16,832 bases of DNA, from positions 1 to 16,832 of the forward strand of contig DATJTI010000011.1 of assembly GCA_035503615.1 (NCBI GenBank), in the 5' to 3' direction. Both the position numbers and the translations under genes were made by a program. Each line of letters starts with the position of its first letter. Within the stretch, counting starts at the first letter, position 1. Shown here piece by piece: positions 6,461 through 16,832 of the stretch. This DNA is from AP-15 sp035503615. GTDB taxonomy: Bacteria; Pseudomonadota; Alphaproteobacteria; ATCC43930; CGMCC-115725. The notes beneath the pieces were generated by a model. That model made no database searches, was not told where the DNA came from, and saw only the letters and a program-made list of their open reading frames with translations.

Positions 6461-9400
6461 TCAGCCTTCCTCTTCCTGCAGCGAGAGGAGGCTGGCGTTG
6501 CCGCCGGCGGCGGTGGTGTCGGTGGCGACGGTGCGCTCGGTGGCGAAGCGGTCGAGGTAGCGCGGCCCGCCGGCCTTTGGCCCGGTGCCGGAGAGCCGCT
6601 CGCCGCCAAACGGCTGCACCCCCACGACGGCGCCGATCATGTTGCGGTTGACATAGCTGTTGCCGATGCGCAGCCGGTCGAGGATGTAGCGGACGTTCTC
6701 GTCGATGCGGCTGTGAACGCCGAGGGTCAGCCCGTAACCGGTCGCATCGATCTCGGCCAGGACCGGGTCGAGGCGGTCGGCCTGCCAGCGCACGATATGC
6801 AGGATCGGACCGAACACCTCGCGGTCGAGCCGCCGCGCGCTGTCGATCTCGAAGGCGATGGGCGCGAAAAACGTGCCGTGCTCATGTCCCGGCAGCAACG
6901 CGCATCGGTAGAGCAGACGGCCTTCGCGCGACATGCGGGCAGCGTGTGCTTCGAGCGTGTCGCGGGCGGCCGCGTCGATGACCGGGCCGATATCGGTCGC
7001 CAGCAGTGCCGGGTCGCCGATCGTGAGCTCGGCCATCGCTCCCCTCAGCATCGCCAGCAGCCGGTCGGCGATATCGGCCTGGACATATAAGAGGCGCAAT
7101 GACGAGCAGCGCTGCCCGGCGCTTTCGAATGCCGAGACCAGCACGTCGGCGACGACCTGCTCGGCCAGGGCCGAGGAATCGACGATCATCGCGTTCTGCC
7201 CACCGGTCTCGGCGATCAGTGGCACGATCGGGCCGGGGCGTCGGGCGAGCGTCAGGTTGATCTCGCGGGCGGTCTCGGTCGAGCCGGTAAAGGCGACACC
7301 CGCGACCCGAGGGTCGGCGACGAGCGGCGCGCCAACCGTCGTGCCGCTTCCCGGTAGCAGATGCAGCACATCGCCCGGGGTGCCGGCCGCGTGCAACAGA
7401 CGGACCGCGGCGGCGGCGGTGAGCGGGGTCTGCTCGGCCGGCTTGGCGATAACGGCATTGCCCGCAGCCAGTGCCGCTGCGATTTGGCCGGTGAAGATGG
7501 CCAGCGGGAAATTCCACGGCGAGATGCAGGCGAAGACACCGCGCCCGTGCAATGAAAGCCGGTTGCGCTCGCCGGTCGGGCCTGGAAGCCGTTCCGGTGC
7601 GGCGAAATCGGTATTGGCGCGCATCGCGTAATAGCGCAGGTAGTCCACCGCTTCGCGCACTTCCGCAATCGCTGCCGGGATCGTGCGTCCGCCTTCGCCG
7701 ATGATCGATGCGATCAGCGCGGCGCGATGCTGTTCGTAAAGGTCGGCAGCGCGTTCGAGGATCGTCGCCCGTTCGGCGGCCGGCCGGCGCTCCCAGCCGC
7801 GAAAGCTCGCGGCCGCCCCGGCGAGCGCCCGGCTCACCTGCTCCGCACCGGCCTCGATGACGGTGCCGATCCGGGTGCCGTGGTCGGCCGGATTGAACAC
7901 CGCCTCGCCGTCGCCGGGCTGCTCGACCCCGCCGACGATTGGTGCGGCATGCCAGGTCTGGCCGAAAGCCTGTTCAAGCTCGCCGCGCAGCGCTGCGAGC
8001 GCCGGAAGATCGCTGAGGTCGAGCCCGCGCGAGTTGCGTCGCGCCGGCATGTAGAGATCGGCCGGCAGCGGGATGCGCGGATGCGGCTTGTGCTCGGTCC
8101 GGGCGAGGCGCGCGATCGGGTCGGCGACGATCTCGTCGATCGGCTGGCGGTCGTCGACAAGACGGTTGACGAACGAGGTATTGGCGCCGTTTTCAAGCAG
8201 CCGCCGCACCAGATAGGCCAAGAGTTCCTCGTGACTGCCGACCGGAGCATAGACGCGGCACGGCAGGTCGAGCTTGTCCGGACCGACGATTTCGGCGTAA
8301 AGCGCCTCCCCCATGCCGTGCAGGCGCTGGAACTCCCAGTCCCGCCGCGAGCCGGCGAGTTCGAGGATGGCGGCGACGGTCTGCGCATTATGCGTCGCGA
8401 ATTGCGGGTAGAACGCGCTGCCCTCGGCGAACAAGCGCCGGGCGCAGGCGAGATAGGAGACGTCGGTGGCGAGCTTGCGGGTATAGACCGGGTAGCCGTC
8501 GAGGCCGCGCTCCTGGCTACGCTTGATCTCGCTGTCCCAATAGGCGCCCTTGACGAGACGCACCATCAGCCGCCGCCGGCTGCGCCGGGCGAGATCGGCG
8601 AGCCAGTCGATCAACGGCAAGGCCCGCTTCTGATAGGCCTGCACGGCAAGGCCGAGCCCGTCCCACCCGGCCAATTCCGAGGCGAGCGCCACGGCTTCGA
8701 AAAGATCGAGCGACAGATCGAGACGGTCGGCCTCCTCGGCATCGATGGTCAGGCCGATGCCGCCCGACCGCGCCTCGATCGCCAGCGCCAGCAGCCGCGG
8801 CGTCATCTCGGCGAGCACCCGCTCGCGCTGCGCCGTCTCGTAGCGCGGATGCAGCGCCGACAGCTTGACCGAGATGCCCGGCCTGACCGCGATATCGGCG
8901 GCCGCGGCCATCTCCGTGCCCGCCGCCGCACGGCCGATCGCGGCGATCGCGTCGCGATAGGCGGCGAGGTAGCGTGCCGCATCGGCCGCGGTCAACGCCG
9001 CCTCCCCGAGCATGTCGTAGGAATGCCGCCAACCCTGCTGCTCGGCCGGCCGGGCGCGGTCGAGCGCCTCGCCGATCGTGCGCCCCATGACAAACTGCCG
9101 GGCGAGAATGCGCATCGCTGCGGTCACCGCCTGGCGCACCAACGATTCGCTCGACCGCGCGACAAAGCGCTGCCATGCGGCCGGCAGGTCATGCACCTCA
9201 CGCTGCGAATGCAGGAGCCGCCCCGTCAGCATCAGCGCCCAGGTCGAGGCGTTGACAAAGACCGAAGCCGAATGCCCGAGATGCTGAGCCCAGTCACTCT
9301 CGCCGAACTTTTCGCGGATCAGCCGGTCGACGGTCTCGGTGTCGGGAATGCGCAACAGCGCTTCGGCCAGGCACAGGAGCGCCACCCCCTCCTGTGAGGA

Positions 9401-9631
9401 CAGCGCATATTCGTGCAGAAACGCGTCGAGGCCGCCACCGAGCCGGCCGCGGCGGACGGCGGCGGCAAGATCGCGGGCACGCTCGGCGATCCGCTCGCGC
9501 GCCCGCGCCGGAAATTCGGCGGCGGCAAGGATGCGCGCCACCATTGCGGTCTCGTCGCGGCGGGTGCTGTCACGGATCGCGGTGCGCAACGGCGCAGCCG
9601 GGGGCAGCGGGCGGGCAAAGACGATGTCCAT
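6461..9631 (-). CDS. putA: Bifunctional proline dehydrogenase / L-glutamate gamma-semialdehyde dehydrogenase (PutA)
   Basis: Oxidises proline to glutamate in two steps: an FAD-dependent proline dehydrogenase passes electrons to quinone, and an NAD-dependent aldehyde dehydrogenase oxidises the channelled semialdehyde. The PRODH barrel covers about residues 80-480, with VKLSALHPRY (Lys256), KGAYWDSEIKR (Lys361), FATHNAQT and EFQRLHGMGEALY. The dehydrogenase domain follows (about 530-1000), with ISPWNFPLAIF, AFTGSTETAREIN, Glu808 in AETGG and catalytic Cys842 in AGQRCSS. The tail GGNASLLSL is typical of PutA. I prefer ATG at 9631, with AGGAGG 6 nt upstream, over GTG at 9655, giving 1056 residues. 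The N-terminal ribbon-helix-helix repressor domain of the E. coli type (1320 residues) is absent, so it should not self-regulate. The palindromes at 9661-9691 may serve control. Confidence 0.97.
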   Translation of the reverse strand: MDIVFARPLPPAAPLRTAIRDSTRRDETAMVARILAAAEFPARARERIAERARDLAAAVRRGRLGGGLDAFLHEYALSSQEGVALLCLAEALLRIPDTETVDRLIREKFGESDWAQHLGHSASVFVNASTWALMLTGRLLHSQREVHDLPAAWQRFVARSSESLVRQAVTAAMRILARQFVMGRTIGEALDRARPAEQQGWRHSYDMLGEAALTAADAARYLAAYRDAIAAIGRAAAGTEMAAAADIAVRPGISVKLSALHPRYETAQRERVLAEMTPRLLALAIEARSGGIGLTIDAEEADRLDLSLDLFEAVALASELAGWDGLGLAVQAYQKRALPLIDWLADLARRSRRRLMVRLVKGAYWDSEIKRSQERGLDGYPVYTRKLATDVSYLACARRLFAEGSAFYPQFATHNAQTVAAILELAGSRRDWEFQRLHGMGEALYAEIVGPDKLDLPCRVYAPVGSHEELLAYLVRRLLENGANTSFVNRLVDDRQPIDEIVADPIARLARTEHKPHPRIPLPADLYMPARRNSRGLDLSDLPALAALRGELEQAFGQTWHAAPIVGGVEQPGDGEAVFNPADHGTRIGTVIEAGAEQVSRALAGAAASFRGWERRPAAERATILERAADLYEQHRAALIASIIGEGGRTIPAAIAEVREAVDYLRYYAMRANTDFAAPERLPGPTGERNRLSLHGRGVFACISPWNFPLAIFTGQIAAALAAGNAVIAKPAEQTPLTAAAAVRLLHAAGTPGDVLHLLPGSGTTVGAPLVADPRVAGVAFTGSTETAREINLTLARRPGPIVPLIAETGGQNAMIVDSSALAEQVVADVLVSAFESAGQRCSSLRLLYVQADIADRLLAMLRGAMAELTIGDPALLATDIGPVIDAAARDTLEAHAARMSREGRLLYRCALLPGHEHGTFFAPIAFEIDSARRLDREVFGPILHIVRWQADRLDPVLAEIDATGYGLTLGVHSRIDENVRYILDRLRIGNSYVNRNMIGAVVGVQPFGGERLSGTGPKAGGPRYLDRFATERTVATDTTAAGGNASLLSLQEEEG

Positions 9632-9660
9632 AACGGGCCTCCTCTGTCCCGTCACAGCGT

Positions 9661-9691
9661 AACCGAAATCCCGGAAACATTCGGTTTCCGG
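9661..9691. promoter_or_regulatory. Overlapping palindromes upstream of putA, candidate operator or stem-loop
   Basis: CCGGAAAC (9671-9678) and GTTTCCGG (9684-9691) form a perfect inverted repeat around 5 nt. A second repeat, AACCGAA (9661-9667) and TTCGGTT (9680-9686), overlaps it, so the two RNA stems would exclude each other. The block lies 30-60 nt before the putA ATG. It could bind a proline-responsive regulator, or act as an attenuator or terminator for transcripts coming from the small gene at 9770-10078. Confidence 0.5.
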
Positions 9692-9717
9692 CCGGCGTCA
9701 TCGCTTCGCTAATATGT

Positions 9718-9731
9718 GGTGCGCCCGCACC
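9718..9731. repeat. Short perfect palindrome in the putA upstream gap
   Basis: GGTGCG (9718-9723) and CGCACC (9726-9731) are perfect inverted arms around 2 nt. An AT-rich TAATATG (9710-9716) lies beside it and could hold a -10 element for putA on the minus strand, though no convincing -35 is seen. The whole gap 9632-9769 contains no gene. Confidence 0.3.
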
Positions 9732-9769
9732 TCGCCGCGCAGACCTGCCCCCGCCACGCAAAATGCGGA

Positions 9770-10078
9770 TCAGGTCTCGAAACGCAGGATCTCCACAGCG
9801 GGCGGCTCCCTCAGCACTGCGCTGAACGCGTGCATCCAATTGCCGGTTTCCTCGGAGGAGCCGACCCCTCTGCTGCGAAACTGGTCGAGCTGGTCGAGCC
9901 CTCTCAATTCGACCTCGAACTGCAATGCCGCACCCTGCCCTTGGCCGCGGGTCAACGGCACCAGCATCCGGGCGACGAGCCCGCTGGCGCGCGCGGCCTC
10001 GACTTCGCGCTGGATGAAGTCGATCGCGCGCTGGCGGTTGATCGGCAGCACGTCATAGGAAAAGCGAGCGAGATACAT
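9770..10078 (-). CDS. Small uncharacterised protein, possibly an alpha/beta dimeric-barrel fold
   Basis: A 102-residue protein beginning MYLARFSYDVLPINRQRAID. I do not recognise a named family. It is judged real because its codon use matches the genes around it, it has GGGAG about 7 nt before the ATG at 10078, and it fills its interval cleanly. Starting with a beta strand and running strand-helix-strand-strand-helix-strand, with VLVPLTRG-like and final EILRFET segments, it resembles NIPSNAP/EthD/antibiotic-monooxygenase-like small dimeric alpha/beta-barrel proteins. No membrane segment or signal peptide is seen. It is on the same strand as putA, 138 nt upstream, and may share a transcript unless the palindromes at 9661-9691 stop it. 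Confidence 0.72.
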   Translation of the reverse strand: MYLARFSYDVLPINRQRAIDFIQREVEAARASGLVARMLVPLTRGQGQGAALQFEVELRGLDQLDQFRSRGVGSSEETGNWMHAFSAVLREPPAVEILRFET

Positions 10079-10114
10079 CGTCTGACTCCCGTTGCGAGCG
10101 AGCCGGCAAACCGA

Positions 10115-10129
10115 CCGATCGCCGATCGG
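10115..10129. promoter_or_regulatory. 15-bp palindrome in a divergent intergenic region
   Basis: CCGATCG (10115-10121) and CGATCGG (10123-10129) mirror each other perfectly around one base. The site lies in the 246-nt gap between the divergent small gene (start 10078) and the OmpA-like gene (start 10325), where a shared operator would be expected. No gene or clear promoter was found in the rest of the gap. Confidence 0.35.
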
Positions 10130-10324
10130 GTCCGAAAGCCGGCCGTCCTCTTATCAACACGGGAAATGCGCTGGCGATGCAGCGCAGCGCGATCGTCGCG
10201 TGATTCGGGCGATTTCCGTGTGCGCGGCGAGCCTTGCGGATCGACCGGCAAAACCGCATACATGGCCGGCCGCGGGGGAACGACCCGGCCAGGATTGCCG
10301 CGGGGCATGTTGCGGGGGAAGAGG

Positions 10325-10801
10325 ATGAGAGCGACGCTTCGACAGTCTATTTGGTTGCCGCTGGTGCTCGCGGTGCTGGCGTGCCCGGTCGGCGCGCGCG
10401 CCCAGGCAACTGCGCCGACGACGAGCCCGCCAGCGGCGACGGCCAGCACATCCGCGGCGCGGGGCGCGGCGACCGTGTCTGCCACGATACCGCGCTATCT
10501 CATTTATTTCAACGAGTTCAGCGCCTATCTCTCGCCACGGGCGAAAACCATCATCGCAACCGTGGCCAAGCGGGCGAAGGCGATCGATGCGAAGTCGATC
10601 ACGGTTCAGGCGCGGGCCAGCGCCACCGGGACGGTGCGGACCAACAAATACCTCGCCATGACCCGCGCCTCGATCGTCGCCGACCAGCTCGAAGCCGATG
10701 GCGTGGCACCCGCGCTGATCGAGCAGCAACCGATCGGCCAGACCGGGTCAAGCGACCCCACGGTCTATAACCGCCGCGTCGATATCATCATCAACCGCTG
10801 A
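10325..10801 (+). CDS. Exported OmpA-C-like domain protein with altered peptidoglycan-binding motif
   Basis: A 158-residue protein. The N-terminus MRATLRQSIW followed by a hydrophobic stretch and ARA (about 24-26) looks like a signal peptide. A low-complexity Ala/Thr/Pro/Ser linker follows (about 27-52), then an OmpA-C-like domain (about 58-158). Conserved features kept are Asn107, Arg114 in LAMTRAS and NRRVDI at 149-154. The GHTD-type segment, whose Asp binds diaminopimelate, reads ARAS (96-99), so peptidoglycan binding may be lost or different. It probably acts in the periplasm; there is no lipobox. ATG at 10325 has GGGGG 6 nt upstream; an in-frame ATG at 10307 would add six residues and is possible. 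The longer open frame to the left overlaps the small gene on the other strand and is not credible. Confidence 0.82.
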   Translation: MRATLRQSIWLPLVLAVLACPVGARAQATAPTTSPPAATASTSAARGAATVSATIPRYLIYFNEFSAYLSPRAKTIIATVAKRAKAIDAKSITVQARASATGTVRTNKYLAMTRASIVADQLEADGVAPALIEQQPIGQTGSSDPTVYNRRVDIIINR

Positions 10802-10815
10802 GCGGTAACCGAGGA

Positions 10816-10858
10816 GAGGCGGGCGACGGGTTTCCCGGCACTTGCGGGCCCGACCGCC

Positions 10859-10860
<2 letters not shown>
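10816..10860. terminator. Possible bidirectional stem-loop between convergent genes
   Basis: GAGGCGG (10816-10822) pairs with CCGCCTC (10854-10860), enclosing a smaller hairpin (CGGG-TTT-CCCG, 10827-10837). It lies between the ends of the OmpA-like gene and mfd, and the right arm touches the mfd stop codon. No T-tract follows on either strand, so the call is weak. Confidence 0.3.
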
Positions 10861-14422
<3,562 letters not shown>

Positions 14423-14588
14423 CAACGGGCCTGCTCCCGCTGCCTGCGGACGCGGCGGTCAACCGGGAGTGCAGCGGCGGCCGCGACGTCCCGAGCGCCA
14501 GTTTCCGGCAGCGGCAACCGCCTCTGCGCCACAGCTCTCGCCATGCCCCGCGGCAGCAATCGAGCACACCCGCCGGTCGTGAAGAACA

Positions 14589-14858
14589 TCAGCCGGGCGG
14601 CGTGCAGCGGAATGAGAGCAGCAGATGCATCACGTCGTGATCATGCCGCTTTGGCGGTGCGACCTGGCCGCTGACCCAGTCGAAGAGATCGGCGTCGGCG
14701 CATTCGAGCAGCGCCTCGTAGCGGTCGAGCTGGTCCGGCCCAAAGCCGGCAAGATGCGCCTCGGCAAAGCGGCCGAGGATCAGATCGCTCTCTCGCGTCC
14801 CGCGGTGCCAGGACCGGAACAGCAGGCGCTTTTTGCGAATGTCCGACGGGGATGTCAC
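14589..14858 (-). CDS. sdhE: Succinate dehydrogenase FAD assembly factor SdhE
   Basis: Small cytoplasmic protein that helps attach FAD covalently to the flavoprotein subunit of succinate dehydrogenase. Its 89 residues match the family (DUF339/YgfY, 80-95). The signature RGxxE is present as Arg19-Gly-Thr-Arg-Glu23, inside RKKRLLFRSWHRGTRESD, and LLECADADLFDWVSG is typical of the second half. The start is GTG at 14858; there is no in-frame ATG near, and the upstream AAGAG is a weak ribosome binding site. A convincing promoter lies about 24 nt further up. The sdh genes themselves are not in the window. The gene is divergent from recG and upstream of mfd, a familiar alphaproteobacterial arrangement. 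Confidence 0.93.
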   Translation of the reverse strand: MTSPSDIRKKRLLFRSWHRGTRESDLILGRFAEAHLAGFGPDQLDRYEALLECADADLFDWVSGQVAPPKRHDHDVMHLLLSFRCTPPG

Positions 14859-14888
14859 TCGGGCACTCTTGGCGGTGTCGAGAGAGGG

Positions 14889-14916
14889 ATATAGAGATCC
14901 CCGGTCCCGGTGTCAG
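14889..14916 (-). promoter_or_regulatory. Sigma70-like promoter of sdhE
   Basis: On the minus strand CTGACA (14911-14916) and CTATAT (14889-14894) are separated by 16 nt, a good match to the alphaproteobacterial housekeeping consensus. Transcription would start near 14882, about 24 nt before the sdhE GTG. On the plus strand TTGGCG (14869-14874) and TATAGA (14890-14895), 15 nt apart, could form a weaker overlapping recG promoter. Confidence 0.5.
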
Positions 14917-14943
14917 CCCGAACCTGCCGCGCTCAAACCCGCC

Positions 14944-16832
14944 ATGCGTCCGGCCATCCTCGACCGCCTCTTCGCCCCGGTGACGACGCTCCCCGGGATC
15001 GGGCCGCAGCTCGGCCGCCTGTTCGAGCGGCTCACCGGCACGCTCGTCGTCGATCTGCTGTGGCACCTGCCGAGCGGCATCATCGACCGACGGGCCTCGC
15101 CGCCGGTCCGGGCGCTGATGCCGGACCAGATCGTGACGCTGCGGGTCCGGGTCGAGAGCCACGAGCCCGGAGCGGGGCGGCGGCCGTACCGGGTCGTCTG
15201 CAGCGACGACACCGGCACGCTGGCGCTCGTCTATTTCAATGTCAAAGGCGACTATCTGACGCGGCTCTTGCCGATCGGCGCCGAGCGTCTGGTCAGCGGC
15301 AGGATCGAGTTCTACGGCGGCTTGGCGCAAATGCCGCATCCTGATCTGGTGCTCCGCCCGGATGAGGGCGATCGCCTGAAGCCGATCGAGCCGGTCTATC
15401 CGCTGACCGCGGGGTTGCAGCTGCGGTCCATGCAGCGTGCTCTGGCCGCGGCGCTGGAACGGCTGCCGCAGGTGCCGGAGTGGATCGATGCGAGCCTCTT
15501 GCAACGCCGCGGCTGGCCCGGCTGGGCGGCGGCGCTGCGCCGGGTCCATGCGCCGGGCGAGGCGGCCGATTTGTTGCCGACCGATCCGGCACGCGAACGG
15601 CTCGCCTATGACGAGCTGCTCGCCAGCCAGCTCGCGGTGGCGCTGGTGCGGGCCCGTCGCCGTCGCCGCGCCGGCCGTACCATCGTCGGCTCCGGGGTGC
15701 TGACCGGCAAGGTCATGGCCGGGCTCGATTTCACGCCGACCGCCGCGCAGCGTCTGGCGATCGCCGAGATTAGCGGCGATATGGCGCAGCCGCGGCGGAT
15801 GATGCGCCTGCTGCACGGCGATGTCGGCAGCGGCAAGACCGTCGTCGCGCTGATGGCGATGCTGCACGCGATCGAAAGCGGCGCGCAGGCGGCGCTGATG
15901 GCGCCGACCGAGATCCTGGCGCGCCAGCATCGCGAGACGCTGGCCCGGCTGACCCGCCCGGCCGGGATCGAGATCGGGCTCTTGACCGGCCGGGAGAAGG
16001 GCCGCGCCCGCGACGCGCTTCTCGCCGGCCTTGCTTCCGGCCTGACCCCGATCGCGGTTGGGACCCACGCGCTGTTGCAGCCGGATATCGTCTTTCGCGA
16101 CCTTGCTCTCGTCGTGATCGACGAGCAGCATCGCTTCGGCGTCGAGCAGCGCCTGGCGCTTGCCGCGAAAGGCCGTGCCGCCGATACGCTGCTGTTGAGT
16201 GCCACGCCGATCCCGCGCACGCTGATGATGACCGCCTATGGCGACCTCGAAGTGTCCCGCCTCGCCGAAAAGCCGCCCGGGCGACAGGCGGTCGATACCC
16301 GCACCGTGGCGCTCGAACGCCTCGACGAGGTTGTCGCGGCGGTCGGGCGGGCCCTGGCACAGGGGGCCAAGGCCTATTGGATCTGCCCGCTGGTCGAGCA
16401 ATCCGAGGATGCCGATCTCGCCGCGGCGCGGTCGCGCTTCACCGCGCTCGAGGCGCTGCTGCCCGGCCGCGTCGGGCTCGTTCACGGGCGGATGAGAGCC
16501 GCCGAAAAGGATCGGGTCATGGCGCAATTCAGCGATGGCCCGGTCGAGCTGATGGTGGCGACCACGGTGATCGAGGTCGGCGTCGATGTCCCGGCGGCGA
16601 CGGTCATCGTCGTCGAGCATGCCGAGCGTTTCGGTCTCGCCCAGCTGCACCAGCTGCGCGGCCGGGTCGGGCGCGGCGCGCGGGCATCGACCTGTCTGCT
16701 GCTCTACCAGTCGCCGCTCGGCGAGGTGGCGCGGCAGCGCCTGCGCACGTTGCGCGAGACCGATGACGGCTTCCGCATCGCCGAGGAGGATCTGCGCCTG
16801 CGCGGCGCCGGCGAGGTGCTCGGCACCCGGCA
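14944..16832 (+). CDS. recG: ATP-dependent DNA helicase RecG (3' end cut by window edge)
   Basis: Monomeric helicase that remodels stalled replication forks and branched recombination intermediates. From ATG at 14944 the frame is open for 629 codons to the right edge; family members have about 690-700, so roughly 60-70 residues are missing. It opens with the N-terminal wedge region (LPGIGPQLGRLFERL, then an OB-fold with DDTGTLALVYFN). The RecA-like motor domains follow: Walker A GDVGSGKT (Lys298), APTEILARQH, DEQH (Asp393-His396), LLSATPIPRTL, VHGRMRAAEKDRVM, TTVIEVGVDVP, and QLRGRVGRG with the region leading to GAGEVLGTRQ at the edge. The start has no strong ribosome binding site, but no better one is seen. 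It is divergent from sdhE with 85 nt between. Confidence 0.97.
   Translation, partial: MRPAILDRLFAPVTTLPGIGPQLGRLFERLTGTLVVDLLWHLPSGIIDRRASPPVRALMPDQIVTLRVRVESHEPGAGRRPYRVVCSDDTGTLALVYFNVKGDYLTRLLPIGAERLVSGRIEFYGGLAQMPHPDLVLRPDEGDRLKPIEPVYPLTAGLQLRSMQRALAAALERLPQVPEWIDASLLQRRGWPGWAAALRRVHAPGEAADLLPTDPARERLAYDELLASQLAVALVRARRRRRAGRTIVGSGVLTGKVMAGLDFTPTAAQRLAIAEISGDMAQPRRMMRLLHGDVGSGKTVVALMAMLHAIESGAQAALMAPTEILARQHRETLARLTRPAGIEIGLLTGREKGRARDALLAGLASGLTPIAVGTHALLQPDIVFRDLALVVIDEQHRFGVEQRLALAAKGRAADTLLLSATPIPRTLMMTAYGDLEVSRLAEKPPGRQAVDTRTVALERLDEVVAAVGRALAQGAKAYWICPLVEQSEDADLAAARSRFTALEALLPGRVGLVHGRMRAAEKDRVMAQFSDGPVELMVATTVIEVGVDVPAATVIVVEHAERFGLAQLHQLRGRVGRGARASTCLLLYQSPLGEVARQRLRTLRETDDGFRIAEEDLRLRGAGEVLGTR

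Noticed and set aside
7727..9397. Open frame of about 556 codons on the plus strand inside putA
   Set aside because: It is antisense to the well-conserved PRODH and dehydrogenase coding sequence, and its translation has no recognisable domain. It is a codon-bias shadow.
9716..10324. N-terminal extension of the OmpA-like gene back to 9716
   Set aside because: The extension covers a credible gene on the other strand (9770-10078), has no conserved sequence, and would put the signal peptide in the middle of the protein.
14641..16650. Open frame of about 669 codons on the minus strand opposite recG
   Set aside because: It is antisense to the unmistakable recG frame and to part of sdhE, is full of Arg/Asp/Gly/Pro low-complexity sequence, and shows no family motif. 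GC-rich codon bias removes stops from the antisense frame.

Overview
The window is GC-rich and reads as a piece of an alphaproteobacterial chromosome. The best clue is the right-hand block: recG on one strand faces sdhE and mfd on the other, an order I know from Alphaproteobacteria. Codon use, many GTC/GCC/CGC third positions and the alphaproteobacterial flavour of PutA and SdhE agree. I cannot name an order or genus from sequence alone.

Left end (1-1464): a P4-type tyrosine recombinase gene runs off the left edge on the minus strand. It lies directly behind the 3' end of a tRNA-Ser(CGA) gene. This is the usual picture of one end of an integrated genomic island or prophage, whose body lies to the left, outside the window. 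The 140 bases between integrase and tRNA are AT-rich for this genome and carry a perfect 14-bp inverted repeat, one arm of which touches the encoded CCA of the tRNA.

Metabolic block (1689-6348, plus strand): an orphan molybdenum hydroxylase large subunit; a MoaD/ThiS-like sulfur carrier 16 nt behind it; a beta-class glutathione S-transferase; and a class III (CaiB/BaiF, formyl-CoA-transferase type) CoA-transferase whose leader holds three tandem 20-21 nt repeats. The Mo enzyme and the MoaD-like protein are almost certainly co-transcribed. The GST and CoA-transferase have their own leaders and may form a second unit. The mix suggests catabolism of an organic acid or aromatic/heterocyclic compound, but no substrate can be read from the sequence.

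Middle (6461-10801): putA (bifunctional proline catabolic enzyme without the DNA-binding domain) on the minus strand, preceded on the same strand by a small uncharacterised protein. A divergent exported OmpA-C-like protein lacks the usual Asp of the peptidoglycan-binding motif. Several perfect palindromes lie in these intergenic gaps.

Right end (10859-16832): mfd (transcription-repair coupling), sdhE (FAD insertion into succinate dehydrogenase) and, divergently, recG (replication fork helicase), which runs off the right edge. A good sigma70-like promoter for sdhE lies in the 85-nt sdhE/recG gap. No non-coding stretch exceeds 300 bases. I see no clearly new multi-gene system. The items most worth a second look are the island junction, the orphan Mo hydroxylase plus MoaD pair, the tandem repeats at 5074-5130 and the palindromes before putA.
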